NCBI GenBank assembly: GCA_963784805.1
Contig: CAWASR010000028.1
Coordinates: 186,001-250,000, forward strand
Direction: 5' to 3'
Length of the DNA stretch: 64,000 nucleotides
DNA from: Roseiarcus sp963784805
GTDB lineage: Bacteria > Pseudomonadota > Alphaproteobacteria > Rhizobiales > Beijerinckiaceae
Part shown: positions 9,129 through 17,630 of the stretch, piece after piece
Layout of the letters: each line of letters opens with the position of its first letter
How positions within the stretch are numbered: the first letter of the stretch is position 1
Notes under the pieces: generated by a model
The model's database searches: none
Told to the model about the DNA's origin: nothing
The model's input: the letters and a program-made list of their open reading frames with translations, nothing else
Made by a program: the position numbers and the translations under genes

Positions 9129-10087
9129 GCGCCGCCATTGCTCCCTCAACTGGCCTATTCGATTGCCGCGACGCTTTCGCCGCAGCCCTCGATAAGGTCG
9201 CCGAACATGACGGACGGGTCATGATCGTCGTCAACGACAGCGTTGGCTCGTCGAAGCTCGGCGGCTTTCGCAAGCGCTGGCCGGGGAGAACGATCAACGT
9301 CGGCATCGCCGAGCAGAACATGGTCGGCGTCGGATCGGGCCTCGCCAACGGCGGCAAGATCCCGTTCGTCAGCGCGGCTTCCTGCTTCCTGACGGCGCGG
9401 GCGCTCGAGCAGATCAAGGCCGACATCGCCTACACAAACGCAAATGTGAAGCTGGTCGGTCAGTCGCCGGGGGTGGGTTATGGCGAACTCGGGCCCACGC
9501 ATCATTCGATCGAGGATATGGCGTGGCTCAGACTGCTGCCCAACCTGGCGGTTATCGCGCCGTCCGACCCCTGGGAGACTGCGCGCGCCGTTGAGGCCGC
9601 CGCCGCGCAGGACGGCCCGGTGTTCTTGCGCATCAGCCGGTTTCCCGTGCCCGATCTGCCGCGTCCCGAGAATGCCACTTTCGCCATCGGCAAAGCCGAG
9701 ACGTTGCGCGAGGGCGGCGACGTGGCCATCATCGCCAACGGCGTCATGGTCGCCCGCGCGCTGGAGGCGGCGGAAGCGCTGGCGAGCGCCGGCATCGCCG
9801 CCCGCGTGGTCAACATGGCCTCGATCGCTCCCCTCGACGAGGCGGCGATTCGCGCCGCGGCGGAACTCGGGGCGATCGTGACCGTCGAAGAACACTCCGT
9901 GCGTGGCGGACTCGGCGGAGCGGTCGCCGAGGTCGTCTCCACCCACCGCCCCTGTCCGATGCGAATTCTCGGTTTCCCGGGCTTCCTGCCGACGGGTTCG
10001 GCTCAGTTTCTTTTCGAGAAATTCGGGCTCACCGCCGCCGGCATCGAGCAGGCGGCGCGCGATGTCGTCTCGCTGCGGCAGACTTGA
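9125..10087 (+). CDS. Transketolase-like enzyme, C-terminal subunit
   Basis: Subunit of 320 residues holding the pyrimidine-binding and C-terminal domains of a split transketolase. The segment NVGIAEQNMVGVGSGLA carries the conserved glutamate that activates the thiamine cofactor, and GPTHHSIED matches the family's active-site histidine loop. It starts with the ATG overlapping the previous stop and ends overlapping the kinase start (TGATG), so both subunits and the kinase are translated as a coupled set. It would transfer a two-carbon ketol unit from a ketose phosphate to an aldose phosphate acceptor. Which ketose phosphate is used is inference. Confidence 0.9.
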   Translation: MSAAIAPSTGLFDCRDAFAAALDKVAEHDGRVMIVVNDSVGSSKLGGFRKRWPGRTINVGIAEQNMVGVGSGLANGGKIPFVSAASCFLTARALEQIKADIAYTNANVKLVGQSPGVGYGELGPTHHSIEDMAWLRLLPNLAVIAPSDPWETARAVEAAAAQDGPVFLRISRFPVPDLPRPENATFAIGKAETLREGGDVAIIANGVMVARALEAAEALASAGIAARVVNMASIAPLDEAAIRAAAELGAIVTVEEHSVRGGLGGAVAEVVSTHRPCPMRILGFPGFLPTGSAQFLFEKFGLTAAGIEQAARDVVSLRQT

Positions 10088-11577
10088 TGAAGAGCTTCAT
10101 TCTGGCCCTGGACCAGGGGACGACGAATACGAAGGCGCTGGCGCTGGATGCCGAGGGACGAATCGCGGCTCGCCATTCGGTCCCCACGCCGATCGCCTAC
10201 CCCAGACCCGGATGGGTCGAGCAGTCGGGCGCCGAAATCTGGCGAGCGACGGTGGAGGCGATCGACGGCTGCCTCGCGGCTCTGCCGGAGCTGGCGTCGA
10301 TCGCTTCGCTGAGCATCTCCAATCAGCGCGAATCGGTGCTGTTGTGGCGCCGCTCCACAGGATTGACGATCGGTCCATGCGTCACTTGGCAGTGCCGGCG
10401 CTCCGCCGACCGGATCGACGCGATCCGGAGCCGGCATATTGAGGAGATGGTGGCGACGCGGACCGGCCTTGGTCTCGACCCGCTCTTTCCGGCCGCTAAG
10501 ATCGGTTGGCTGCTCGACGCACATCCCGAGGCGCGAGCGCTCGTCGAGCGAGGGGACCTCTGCGCAGGAACCGTCGATTCCTGGCTGCTGTTCAATCTGA
10601 CCGGCGGCCGGACGCACGCCACGGACGCGAGCAACGCCTCGCGAACACAATTGTTCGACATTCACGAGCAAAACTGGAGCGAGGATTTGTGCGCCTTGTT
10701 CGGCGTACCGATCGCGACCCTGCCCCGGGTCGAAGACTCGAACGCCCGATTCGGGTCGACAGCGTCTGTCGGCCGCCTCGCTGCGAGAATTCCTATTCAC
10801 GCGATGATGGGCGATTCGCACGCTGCGTTGTTCGGCCACGGCGTGCGCAGTCCCGGACCAGTGAAGGCGACATATGGAACTGGCTCGTCCCTGATGACGC
10901 TGACAGACGCGCCGCTGCGCTCGCGGTCGGGACTTTCGACGACAATCGCCTGGCGCCGGTCGGGGCGAGTCTCTTATGCTCTCGAAGGCAACATTTCGGT
11001 ATCGGCGCAGGCCGCGGCCTGGATCGCCGACCTCATGGGGCTGCCCGACGTCGAAGCGCTGACGGCTCTTGCCTTGTCGGCCAAAGGCGGGGACGAAGTT
11101 TGCTTCGTTCCCGCCCTCGCGGGCCTCGGTGCGCCATACTGGAAGGACCGCGCCCGCGCCGCCCTGACCGGTCTGTCGCTGGCGACGACCCGCGCCGATG
11201 TCGCGCGGGCGGCGCTAGAGGCAATCGCACACCAGATTGGCGATGTTTTCGGCGCGATGGAGCAGGACCTCGGCGTAATTCTCCCGATGCTGTCGGTCGA
11301 TGGCGGCGCGACGCGCAACGACCTCCTCATGCAACTTCAGGCGGACCTGCTCGGCCGTCCAGTGCAGCGGGTCAAGATTCTGGAGCTGAGCGCCTTCGGC
11401 GCGGGCGCGCTTGGCGCCCTCTCGACCGGTTTCTTCGATGAGACGACGATTGGAGCGCGCCTCGACGAAGCGATCGACGTGATCTATCCGCGTCTCGACG
11501 AACGGGAGCGGAAGGCAAAAGCGCGCGCTTGGGGCGCGGCTGTGGGATCCGTCGTGGACAGTGCAGTCGCACGTTGA
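10087..11577 (+). CDS. FGGY-family carbohydrate kinase
   Basis: Sugar kinase of 496 residues with both FGGY domains. LDQGTTNTKALALD near the N-terminus is the first phosphate-binding loop, GDSHAALFGHG near residue 245 carries the catalytic-base aspartate, and DGGATRNDLLMQLQADLLG in the second half is the family signature. I choose the ATG at 10087, which overlaps the transketolase stop; a TTG three bases earlier also fits. The protein resembles glycerol kinase in layout but lies in an isomerase/transketolase operon, so it probably phosphorylates the ketose made by the isomerase. Apulose kinase of the published apiose pathway belongs to this family. Substrate not proven. Confidence 0.88.
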   Translation: MKSFILALDQGTTNTKALALDAEGRIAARHSVPTPIAYPRPGWVEQSGAEIWRATVEAIDGCLAALPELASIASLSISNQRESVLLWRRSTGLTIGPCVTWQCRRSADRIDAIRSRHIEEMVATRTGLGLDPLFPAAKIGWLLDAHPEARALVERGDLCAGTVDSWLLFNLTGGRTHATDASNASRTQLFDIHEQNWSEDLCALFGVPIATLPRVEDSNARFGSTASVGRLAARIPIHAMMGDSHAALFGHGVRSPGPVKATYGTGSSLMTLTDAPLRSRSGLSTTIAWRRSGRVSYALEGNISVSAQAAAWIADLMGLPDVEALTALALSAKGGDEVCFVPALAGLGAPYWKDRARAALTGLSLATTRADVARAALEAIAHQIGDVFGAMEQDLGVILPMLSVDGGATRNDLLMQLQADLLGRPVQRVKILELSAFGAGALGALSTGFFDETTIGARLDEAIDVIYPRLDERERKAKARAWGAAVGSVVDSAVAR

Positions 11578-11703
11578 CCGAGGAAGGAGATCACGCAAAG
11601 TAACCGGGTCTGCCTCGCCTTGCGTGCTCGCCGAGGCCGCTTCGAGCCCATAGCGCTCGGAAAACACACCAGAATCTCGCGAAGAGCCTCGTGAGACAAT
11701 CCG

Positions 11704-11863
11704 CGGCGCGAAAATCACGGACGCGCGCTGCCGATGGCGATCGCGCGGTCGAGAGCGTGGGTCGACGCGATCGTCAAAGATCCGGCAACCGACATCGGGA
11801 CGATTGCGAAACGGGAAAACCTGGCCGAGCGGCGCCTCCGCTTCCTGGCGCCGCTCGCCTTAT
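11704..11863 (+). pseudogene. Remnant of a site-specific recombinase (resolvase family) C-terminal region
   Basis: The short frame reads ARSRAWVDAIVKDP, then TDIGTIAKRENLAERR and LRFLAPLAL. This matches the helical segment after the recombinase domain of large serine recombinases/resolvases from alphaproteobacterial mobile elements (pattern W-x-x-x-L/I-V ... I-A-x-R-E-x-x-x-E-R ... L-x-P-L-A). No catalytic domain precedes it and the frame then runs antisense into glcF, so it is a broken leftover. It lies between two metabolic operons and is the only visible trace of an element there. Family assignment is from memory of the pattern. Confidence 0.5.
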
Positions 11864-13140
11864 GCCGGCAAGCCGCGCGGCCTCGGCCCTCCGGTCGCCC
11901 AGTCGAGCAATTCCGCGGTGTGGATGACGGGCAGCGCAGTTCCGGCGGCGATCTGGGTGATGCAGCCGATATTGCCGGCCGCGATCAGGTCGGGCGCGGT
12001 GCTTTCGATATTGGACACCTTGCGGTCGCGCAGTCGGGCGGCGATCTCCGGCTGCAGCAGGTTGTATGTGCCCGCCGAGCCGCAACAAAGGTGTCCCTCG
12101 GGCGGCTCGATCACTATAAACCCTGCATCCTTCAGCAGCTGCTTCGGCTCGTTTCGAACCTTTTGTCCGTGCTGCAAAGAGCATGCGCTGTGATAGGCCA
12201 CCCGCCGACCGGTTGGAATGACCGGCGGCTGGAGGCCAATCTCGCTCATCAATTCCGTGATGTCGCGCGCCAGCGCGGAGACCGCTCGGGCCGGCTCGGC
12301 GAGTTCGGGATCGTCGCGGAACATGAAGCCGTAGTCCTTGACCGTGGTGCCGCAGCCGGAGGCGTTGATCACGATCGCGTCCAGCCCGCCGGAGGCGATT
12401 TCCCGGGTCCAGGCGCGGATGTTGGCGCGGGCATGGACGTTCCCGCCGAGACCGAGATGATGGGTCAAGGCCCCGCAACAGCCTGCTCCTTTGGACACGA
12501 CGACTTCGCAGCCGTGCCGGGTCAGAAGGCGGATGGTGGCCTCGTTGATCTCTGGCGCCAGGACCTGCTGGGCGCAGCCGCTGAGCAGCGCCACGCGCCG
12601 GGTCCGAGTTGGGGTCGCGAAGACCTGCGGCTGGTCGACAAGGGAAGGCGCAGGCACGTGGGACGGGGCCAAAGCCAGGGTCGCCCGCAACGGGCCCGGC
12701 GCCCATCGAGCGAACGGCTTGGCCAATCGCGATGCGCTGAGCGCGGCCCTGAACAGGCGCGGCCGAGGCAGGATGAAGCCCAGCAGACGGCGGAATGCGC
12801 GGTCCGGCCATGGCCGGCGATAGGTCTCTTCGATGTGATGGCGGGCATGGTCGACGAGGTGCATGTAATGGACGCCGGAGGGGCAGGTCGTCATGCACGA
12901 CAGGCAGGAAAGGCAGCGGTCGACGTGCTTGACGACCTCTTCCGTTGCGGGCCGGTCATTCTCCAGCATGTCCTTGATGAGATAGATCCGCCCTCGCGGG
13001 CTGTCGAGTTCATCGCCAAGCAGCACGTAGGTCGGACAGGTCGCGGTACAGAAGCCGCAATGCACGCACGACCGAAGGATCTTGTCGGCCTCCTTGATAT
13101 CGGGGTTCGCCAGCTGGGCCGCGGTAAAGTTCGTCTGCAT
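11860..13140 (-). CDS. glcF: Glycolate oxidase iron-sulfur subunit GlcF
   Basis: Electron-transfer subunit of membrane-associated glycolate dehydrogenase, 426 residues. Two 4Fe-4S motifs are visible near the N-terminus (CVHCGFCTATCP around residue 25 and CLSCLSCMTTCP around residue 76). Two CCG-domain signatures follow (SKGAGCCGALTHH and GHLCCGSAGTYN), as in GlcF and heterodisulfide-reductase-type proteins. It passes electrons from the flavin subunits to the respiratory chain. Last gene of a four-gene minus-strand operon (glycerate kinase, glcD, glcE, glcF), five bases after glcE. Confidence 0.95.
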   Translation of the reverse strand: MQTNFTAAQLANPDIKEADKILRSCVHCGFCTATCPTYVLLGDELDSPRGRIYLIKDMLENDRPATEEVVKHVDRCLSCLSCMTTCPSGVHYMHLVDHARHHIEETYRRPWPDRAFRRLLGFILPRPRLFRAALSASRLAKPFARWAPGPLRATLALAPSHVPAPSLVDQPQVFATPTRTRRVALLSGCAQQVLAPEINEATIRLLTRHGCEVVVSKGAGCCGALTHHLGLGGNVHARANIRAWTREIASGGLDAIVINASGCGTTVKDYGFMFRDDPELAEPARAVSALARDITELMSEIGLQPPVIPTGRRVAYHSACSLQHGQKVRNEPKQLLKDAGFIVIEPPEGHLCCGSAGTYNLLQPEIAARLRDRKVSNIESTAPDLIAAGNIGCITQIAAGTALPVIHTAELLDWATGGPRPRGLPA

Positions 13141-13145
13141 ATTGG

Positions 13146-14366
13146 TTAGTGACCCTCGTGCATCCGCCCGGGATTCAAGACGCCGCGCGGATCGAAGCCG
13201 CTCTTGACCCGTTTGCTGAGAGCGGCCAGCGCACCCTGGAGGGGTTCGAACACGGCCGCGGTGGCGCGAACGTCGTCAGACGCGACGACGAGCGTCGCAT
13301 GGCCGCCCGCCTGATTCATCGCCGCCCGCACAAGAGCCGCACCGCCATCCGGCCCCGCTTCGTTGGCGTCGAGGCTCAGCCAAACCAGGCCGCCGCCCCA
13401 ATCGTAAAAAGCTTCGGCCGAAGCGAACCGTTCCCGCAGAGCGTTCACCACGGCGGGCGCGGAGGTCGGCGTGGGGCAGAGTCGCCAAACGCACTGGGCG
13501 CCGGTCTTTAGCAAAGGCCGCACTTGGCCGATCTCCGCCCACAGCAGCCCGGTCTCAGCCGAGCCCAAGCGGAGCCCGCATCCAAACCGGGACTCGATCG
13601 CCTTGCCGCGCGAGGCGACGGAAGGAGCCGGGCCTTCGAGGCGGAGCGCGGTTACGGCGCCGAGGCCCTCCGCCACGCTCGCGACGCTTGAGCGCCGCGC
13701 AATCGACGCCGGCAGATGCGCCGCCGCCGACACCTCATGAGGCGTGTTGAGAGCTTGCGACAATTCGGGAATGGCGATTTCGTCCGCCATCGACTGAAGG
13801 AGTATGGTGCAGGCCGACTCTGGTTTCGGCATGACTTTCAAGGTCACCTCGGCAAGCACCGACAAGGTGCCGTAGGCGCCGGCCTGCAGCTTGCACATGT
13901 CGTAGCCAGTGACATTTTTCACTACCTTGCCGCCGGCTTTCCAGACGTCGCCCCAGCCGTTGATCGCGGAGAAGCCGAGAAAGTAATCGCGCGCCGATCC
14001 GGCGCGGACCCGGCGTGGCCCGGCGAGATTGCATGCGAGAACGCCGCCCAGGGTCGGCTCGCCGCCGCCGCCGAGCAAGTCGCGCCAGTCGGGGGGTTCA
14101 AAGGCCAGCATCTGCCGCTTCGCGTCGAGCTGCGTCTCGATCTCAGCCATTGGCGTGGCCGCGCGTGCGGTGAGGATCAGTTCGGCTGACTCGTAGTCGA
14201 CGATTCCGGTCAGTCGCGACACGTCCAATCGATGGTCGGCGCGCGGAGGACGACCCAGCCTGCGCTTGCTTCCGCCGGCGACGATCTCGAGCGGCTGGCT
14301 CTCGGCGGCCGCCCAGGCGACAATCTCCGCGGCTTGCGCGGCGTCCGAGGGTTCGAAGACGGTCAT
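13146..14366 (-). CDS. glcE: Glycolate oxidase FAD-binding subunit GlcE
   Basis: Second flavin-binding subunit of glycolate dehydrogenase, 406 residues, shorter than GlcD as is normal. The N-terminal FAD_binding_4 domain shows GGSKRRLGRPPRADH, GGGEPTLGGVLACNLAGPRR and GGKVVKNVTGYDMCKLQAG, the last being highly typical of GlcE. The C-terminus ends GFDPRGVLNPGRMHEGH, the FAD-oxidase closing motif. It sits 14 bases after glcD and five before glcF. GlcD, GlcE and GlcF together oxidise glycolate to glyoxylate at the inner membrane. Confidence 0.95.
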   Translation of the reverse strand: MTVFEPSDAAQAAEIVAWAAAESQPLEIVAGGSKRRLGRPPRADHRLDVSRLTGIVDYESAELILTARAATPMAEIETQLDAKRQMLAFEPPDWRDLLGGGGEPTLGGVLACNLAGPRRVRAGSARDYFLGFSAINGWGDVWKAGGKVVKNVTGYDMCKLQAGAYGTLSVLAEVTLKVMPKPESACTILLQSMADEIAIPELSQALNTPHEVSAAAHLPASIARRSSVASVAEGLGAVTALRLEGPAPSVASRGKAIESRFGCGLRLGSAETGLLWAEIGQVRPLLKTGAQCVWRLCPTPTSAPAVVNALRERFASAEAFYDWGGGLVWLSLDANEAGPDGGAALVRAAMNQAGGHATLVVASDDVRATAAVFEPLQGALAALSKRVKSGFDPRGVLNPGRMHEGH

Positions 14367-14380
14367 GAAATCTCCCTCGT

Positions 14381-15871
14381 TCAGAAGCGCGGCAGGTCAG
14401 GAAAGCGCAGCTGTCCTGCATGAACATGCATGCGGCCGAGTTCCGCGCAGCGGCAGAGCTGCGGAAACACCTTTCCTGGATTGAGCAGACTTTCCGGGTC
14501 GAAAGCGCATTTCAGGCGCTGCTGCTGGTTGAGGTCGCTCTCGTTGAACATCGTGTCCATGAGGTCGCGCTTCTCGACGCCGACTCCATGCTCGCCGGTC
14601 AAAACGCCGCCGACCTCCACGCAAAGCCGGAGGATGTCGTTTCCGAACGCCTCCGCGCGCTCCAGTTCCCCGGGCTTGTTGGCGTCATAGAGGATCAGCG
14701 GATGCAGATTTCCGTCGCCGGCGTGGAACACGTTGGCCACGCGCAGTCCGAAGCGCGCCTCCATCTGCTTCATGCGCAACATGACGTCGCCGATCCGCTT
14801 GCGCGGGATCGTCCCGTCCATGCAGTAATAGTCGGGCGAGATGCGCCCGACCGCCGGGAAAGCCGCCTTGCGCCCGGCCCAGAACAAGAGACGCTCCTCT
14901 TCGGACTGGCTTGCCCGACACGAGGTCGCGCCGTGCTGCGCGGCGATCGCCTCCACCGCGGCGATGAGATGATCCACCTCGGCCTCGCAGCCGTCGAGTT
15001 CGACGATCAGCAGCGCTTCGGCGTCTAGCGGATAGCCGGCATGAACGAAAGCCTCCGCCGCTTCGACCGCCAGGCGGTCCATGATCTCCATCCCCCCCGG
15101 AATGATGCCGCCGCCGATGACTGCGGCGACGCAATCGCCGGCGCCGTCGACGCTGGGAAAGCCGATCATCAGCGCCCGCACCCCCGGCGGCGCGGGCAGG
15201 ACCCGCACCGTCACCTCGGTGACGACGCCAAGCATCCCTTCGGAGCCGACCATGACTCCGAGCAGATCGTAGCCCGAGGCGTCGAAATGCTTGCCGCCAA
15301 GGCGCAGCGTCTCGCCATCCATCGTCACCATTTCGATGCCGATGACATTGTTGGTGGTGAGGCCGTATTTCAGGCAATGTACGCCGCCTGAATTCTCCGC
15401 CACATTGCCTCCGATTGTGCAGGCGATCTGGCTGGAAGGATCCGGGGCGTAGTACAATCCATGGGCCTGCACGGCATGGGTGATGCCTAGATTGGTCACT
15501 CCCGGCTGGACGACCACGCAGCGATTGGCGATGTCGATGTCGAGGATGCGGTTGAATTTGCCAAGGCCAAGCACAATGCCGTCTTCCAGCGGCAGCGCGC
15601 CGCCGGACAGCGAGGTGCCGGCGCCGCGCGGAACGACCTTAACGTTGTTGGCCGAGCAGTAGCGCAGCACCTCGACGATCTGCGCGGTCGTATCCGGGAG
15701 CACGACCACCATCGGAAGCTGGCGGTAGGCGGTCAGTCCGTCGCATTCGAAGGCGCGACGCTCGTGTTCGCCGTCGATCACGCCCTCCCCCGGCACGATC
15801 CGGCGCAGGGCTGCGATAATCTCCGCACGACGGACAAGCACCGCCTGGTCCGGCTGAGGCATCGTTATCAT
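14381..15871 (-). CDS. glcD: Glycolate oxidase FAD-linked catalytic subunit GlcD
   Basis: Catalytic flavoprotein of glycolate dehydrogenase, 496 residues. The FAD_binding_4 domain (about residues 55-190) has PRGAGTSLSGGALPLEDG and CTIGGNVAENSGG. The C-terminal FAD-oxidase domain has the conserved HAGDGNLHPLILYD and GEHGVGVEKRDLM, with histidines typical of the D-lactate/glycolate oxidase family. Length matches GlcD. It starts 12 bases after the glycerate kinase stop, so glycolate oxidation and glycerate phosphorylation are co-transcribed. No glcC-type regulator is adjacent. Confidence 0.96.
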   Translation of the reverse strand: MITMPQPDQAVLVRRAEIIAALRRIVPGEGVIDGEHERRAFECDGLTAYRQLPMVVVLPDTTAQIVEVLRYCSANNVKVVPRGAGTSLSGGALPLEDGIVLGLGKFNRILDIDIANRCVVVQPGVTNLGITHAVQAHGLYYAPDPSSQIACTIGGNVAENSGGVHCLKYGLTTNNVIGIEMVTMDGETLRLGGKHFDASGYDLLGVMVGSEGMLGVVTEVTVRVLPAPPGVRALMIGFPSVDGAGDCVAAVIGGGIIPGGMEIMDRLAVEAAEAFVHAGYPLDAEALLIVELDGCEAEVDHLIAAVEAIAAQHGATSCRASQSEEERLLFWAGRKAAFPAVGRISPDYYCMDGTIPRKRIGDVMLRMKQMEARFGLRVANVFHAGDGNLHPLILYDANKPGELERAEAFGNDILRLCVEVGGVLTGEHGVGVEKRDLMDTMFNESDLNQQQRLKCAFDPESLLNPGKVFPQLCRCAELGRMHVHAGQLRFPDLPRF

Positions 15872-15883
15872 TGCGATTCTCCT

Positions 15884-17152
15884 CTAGGCGCTGATCAACA
15901 GCGCCCGGAAATCGTTGACGTTCGTCAGCGTGGGACCAGTGATCACCTGGTCCCCCAACGCCTCGAAGAACCCATGCCCGTCATTGTCGGCGAGGCTCGC
16001 CTTGGCGCTCACGCCGAGCGCCGCCGCGCGCGCGAGCGTGTCGGGCGCGACGATGGCGCCGGCGACCTCCTCGGCGCCGTCGACGCCGTCGGTGTCGCCC
16101 GCCAGCGCATAGACGTTGGGCAATCCATTCAGTTCGACCGCCAAGGCCAGCAGAAACTCCACGTTGCGTCCGCCGCGTCCGAGGCCGCGCACGGTCACCG
16201 TGGTTTCGCCGCCGGAAATCAGCACACAGGGCGGCGGCGCCGGTTGGTGGCGCAGCGCGACCTGTCGGGCGACGCCCGCCATGACGCGGCCGACCTCGGC
16301 CGCTTCGCCTTCGATGGAATCCCCAAGAATCACCGGCTCAACCCCCGCTTTGCGGGCGACGGCCGCCGCCGCCTCCAGCGAGGCCTGCGGCGCGGCTATG
16401 ATGCGGGTCACCGCATGCTCAAAAACTGGATCGCCTGGTTTGGGCGTCTCCGCGTTGGGATCGGCGAGCCGGGCCTTTACGGCCCGTGGCGGGTCGATGC
16501 CGTAGCGCTTGAGCACCGCCATCGCGTCGGCGAGCGTGGTGACGTCCGGCACAGTCGGGCCAGAGGCGATCACCGAGGGATCGTCGCCGGGCACGTCAGA
16601 GATAATCAGCGAGACCACCTGCGCGGGCGCGGCCGCCGCGGCGAGACGGCCGGCCTTGATCGCCGAGAGATGTTTGCGGACGCAGTTGATCTCGTGGATG
16701 CTCGCGCCGCTCTTGAGTAGGGCGCGATTCAAGGCCTGCTTGTCGGCCAGTTCGATGCCCGGAGCGGGAAGCGACAGCAGCGAAGAACCCCCGCCGGAGA
16801 TCAGGCAAAGCGCCAGATCGTCCGGACCCAGCCCGCGCACGAGATCGAGAACGCGGGCCGCCGCGGCCTGGCCCGCCGCGTCCGGCACCGGGTGGCCGGC
16901 CTCGACCACCTCAATGCGGGCGAGCGGTCCGACGCCATGGCCATAGCGGGTGACGACCAGACCGCTGAGCGGCCGGTCCGCGGGCCAGTGCGCCTCAACC
17001 GCGCGCGCCATCGCCGCGGCGGCCTTGCCGGCGCCGACGACAATCGTGCGGCCGGCCGGCGGCGGGGGCAGATTGGGCGGAACAGCCGCGTCCGCGGCGG
17101 CCGATTCCACGGCCGCATCGAACATCCGCCGCAACAGCGCGCGCTCATCCAT
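15884..17152 (-). CDS. ttuD: Glycerate 2-kinase, MOFRL family (TtuD/GckA type)
   Basis: Type II glycerate kinase of 422 residues that phosphorylates D-glycerate to 2-phosphoglycerate. The N-terminal domain has VVGAGKAAAAMARAVE and CLISGGGSSLL. The C-terminal MOFRL domain has ISGGETTVTVRGLGRGGRN and ALAGDTDGVDGAEEVAG. It leads a minus-strand operon with glcDEF, so the cell can take glycolate through glyoxylate, tartronate semialdehyde and glycerate into glycolysis, using the reductase at the window's left edge. The glyoxylate carboligase needed in between is not in the window. The family also includes hydroxypyruvate reductases by old misannotation; the MOFRL kinase call is preferred. Confidence 0.92.
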   Translation of the reverse strand: MDERALLRRMFDAAVESAAADAAVPPNLPPPPAGRTIVVGAGKAAAAMARAVEAHWPADRPLSGLVVTRYGHGVGPLARIEVVEAGHPVPDAAGQAAAARVLDLVRGLGPDDLALCLISGGGSSLLSLPAPGIELADKQALNRALLKSGASIHEINCVRKHLSAIKAGRLAAAAAPAQVVSLIISDVPGDDPSVIASGPTVPDVTTLADAMAVLKRYGIDPPRAVKARLADPNAETPKPGDPVFEHAVTRIIAAPQASLEAAAAVARKAGVEPVILGDSIEGEAAEVGRVMAGVARQVALRHQPAPPPCVLISGGETTVTVRGLGRGGRNVEFLLALAVELNGLPNVYALAGDTDGVDGAEEVAGAIVAPDTLARAAALGVSAKASLADNDGHGFFEALGDQVITGPTLTNVNDFRALLISA

Positions 17153-17452
17153 GAGACTTCGTCTCCTTCCTCGCGGCTTTCGCCGAATCTTGCGCCAAGA
17201 GGCGCCGAAGACAAGGCCAGAGGCGGCGCCCCTCCTCGTCTTGTCATGCGGCTGCGGCCGCGTGACCGATTTCGTGGCAGGTTAGGCGTTCCGGAACCCG
17301 CAACATTCCCGAATAATCCCAGTCGCACCGCCCGCAGCGGCGGCGGAGTTGATGACGAGGAGCACGCGACCGGGCTGCGTTGCATTGCGGCGCCGAATTT
17401 CGACGAACCCGGCGACATTTAGCAAGGATCCTAAACAACAAAATGAAAAGAT
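17153..17452. other. Intergenic, no gene recognised
   Basis: About 300 bases between the glycerate kinase start and tRNA-Gln. Only short overlapping frames in atypical codon use are present. It should contain the promoter of the glycerate kinase-glc operon, but I see no convincing -35/-10 pair. Confidence 0.5.
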
Positions 17453-17527
17453 TGGCTGGGGCGGGAGGATTCGAACCTCCGTATGGCGGAATCAAAATCC
17501 GCTGCCTTACCACTTGGCGACGCCCCA
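17453..17527 (-). tRNA. tRNA-Gln (anticodon TTG)
   Basis: On the minus strand the 75 bases fold as a complete tRNA. The acceptor stem TGGGGCG pairs with CGCCCCA, and an encoded CCA ends at 17453. The anticodon loop TTTTGAT gives anticodon TTG (glutamine), and the T-arm GGAGGTTCGAATCCTCC is canonical. It stands alone between the glycerate kinase operon and the dehydratase gene. Confidence 0.97.
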
Positions 17528-17630
17528 ATCCGCCCCAAGACCGATCGCGGCCGGCGGAAAGCGGGCGGACATTAGTTCGGGCAGTCGCGCGTCGCAATGG
17601 CGGACCAGAGCGTTTATCGCCGCGGCGGAG

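Noticed and set aside
11734..13149. 471-codon plus-strand frame
   Set aside because: Only its first ~45 codons resemble a protein (recombinase remnant); the rest is antisense to glcF.
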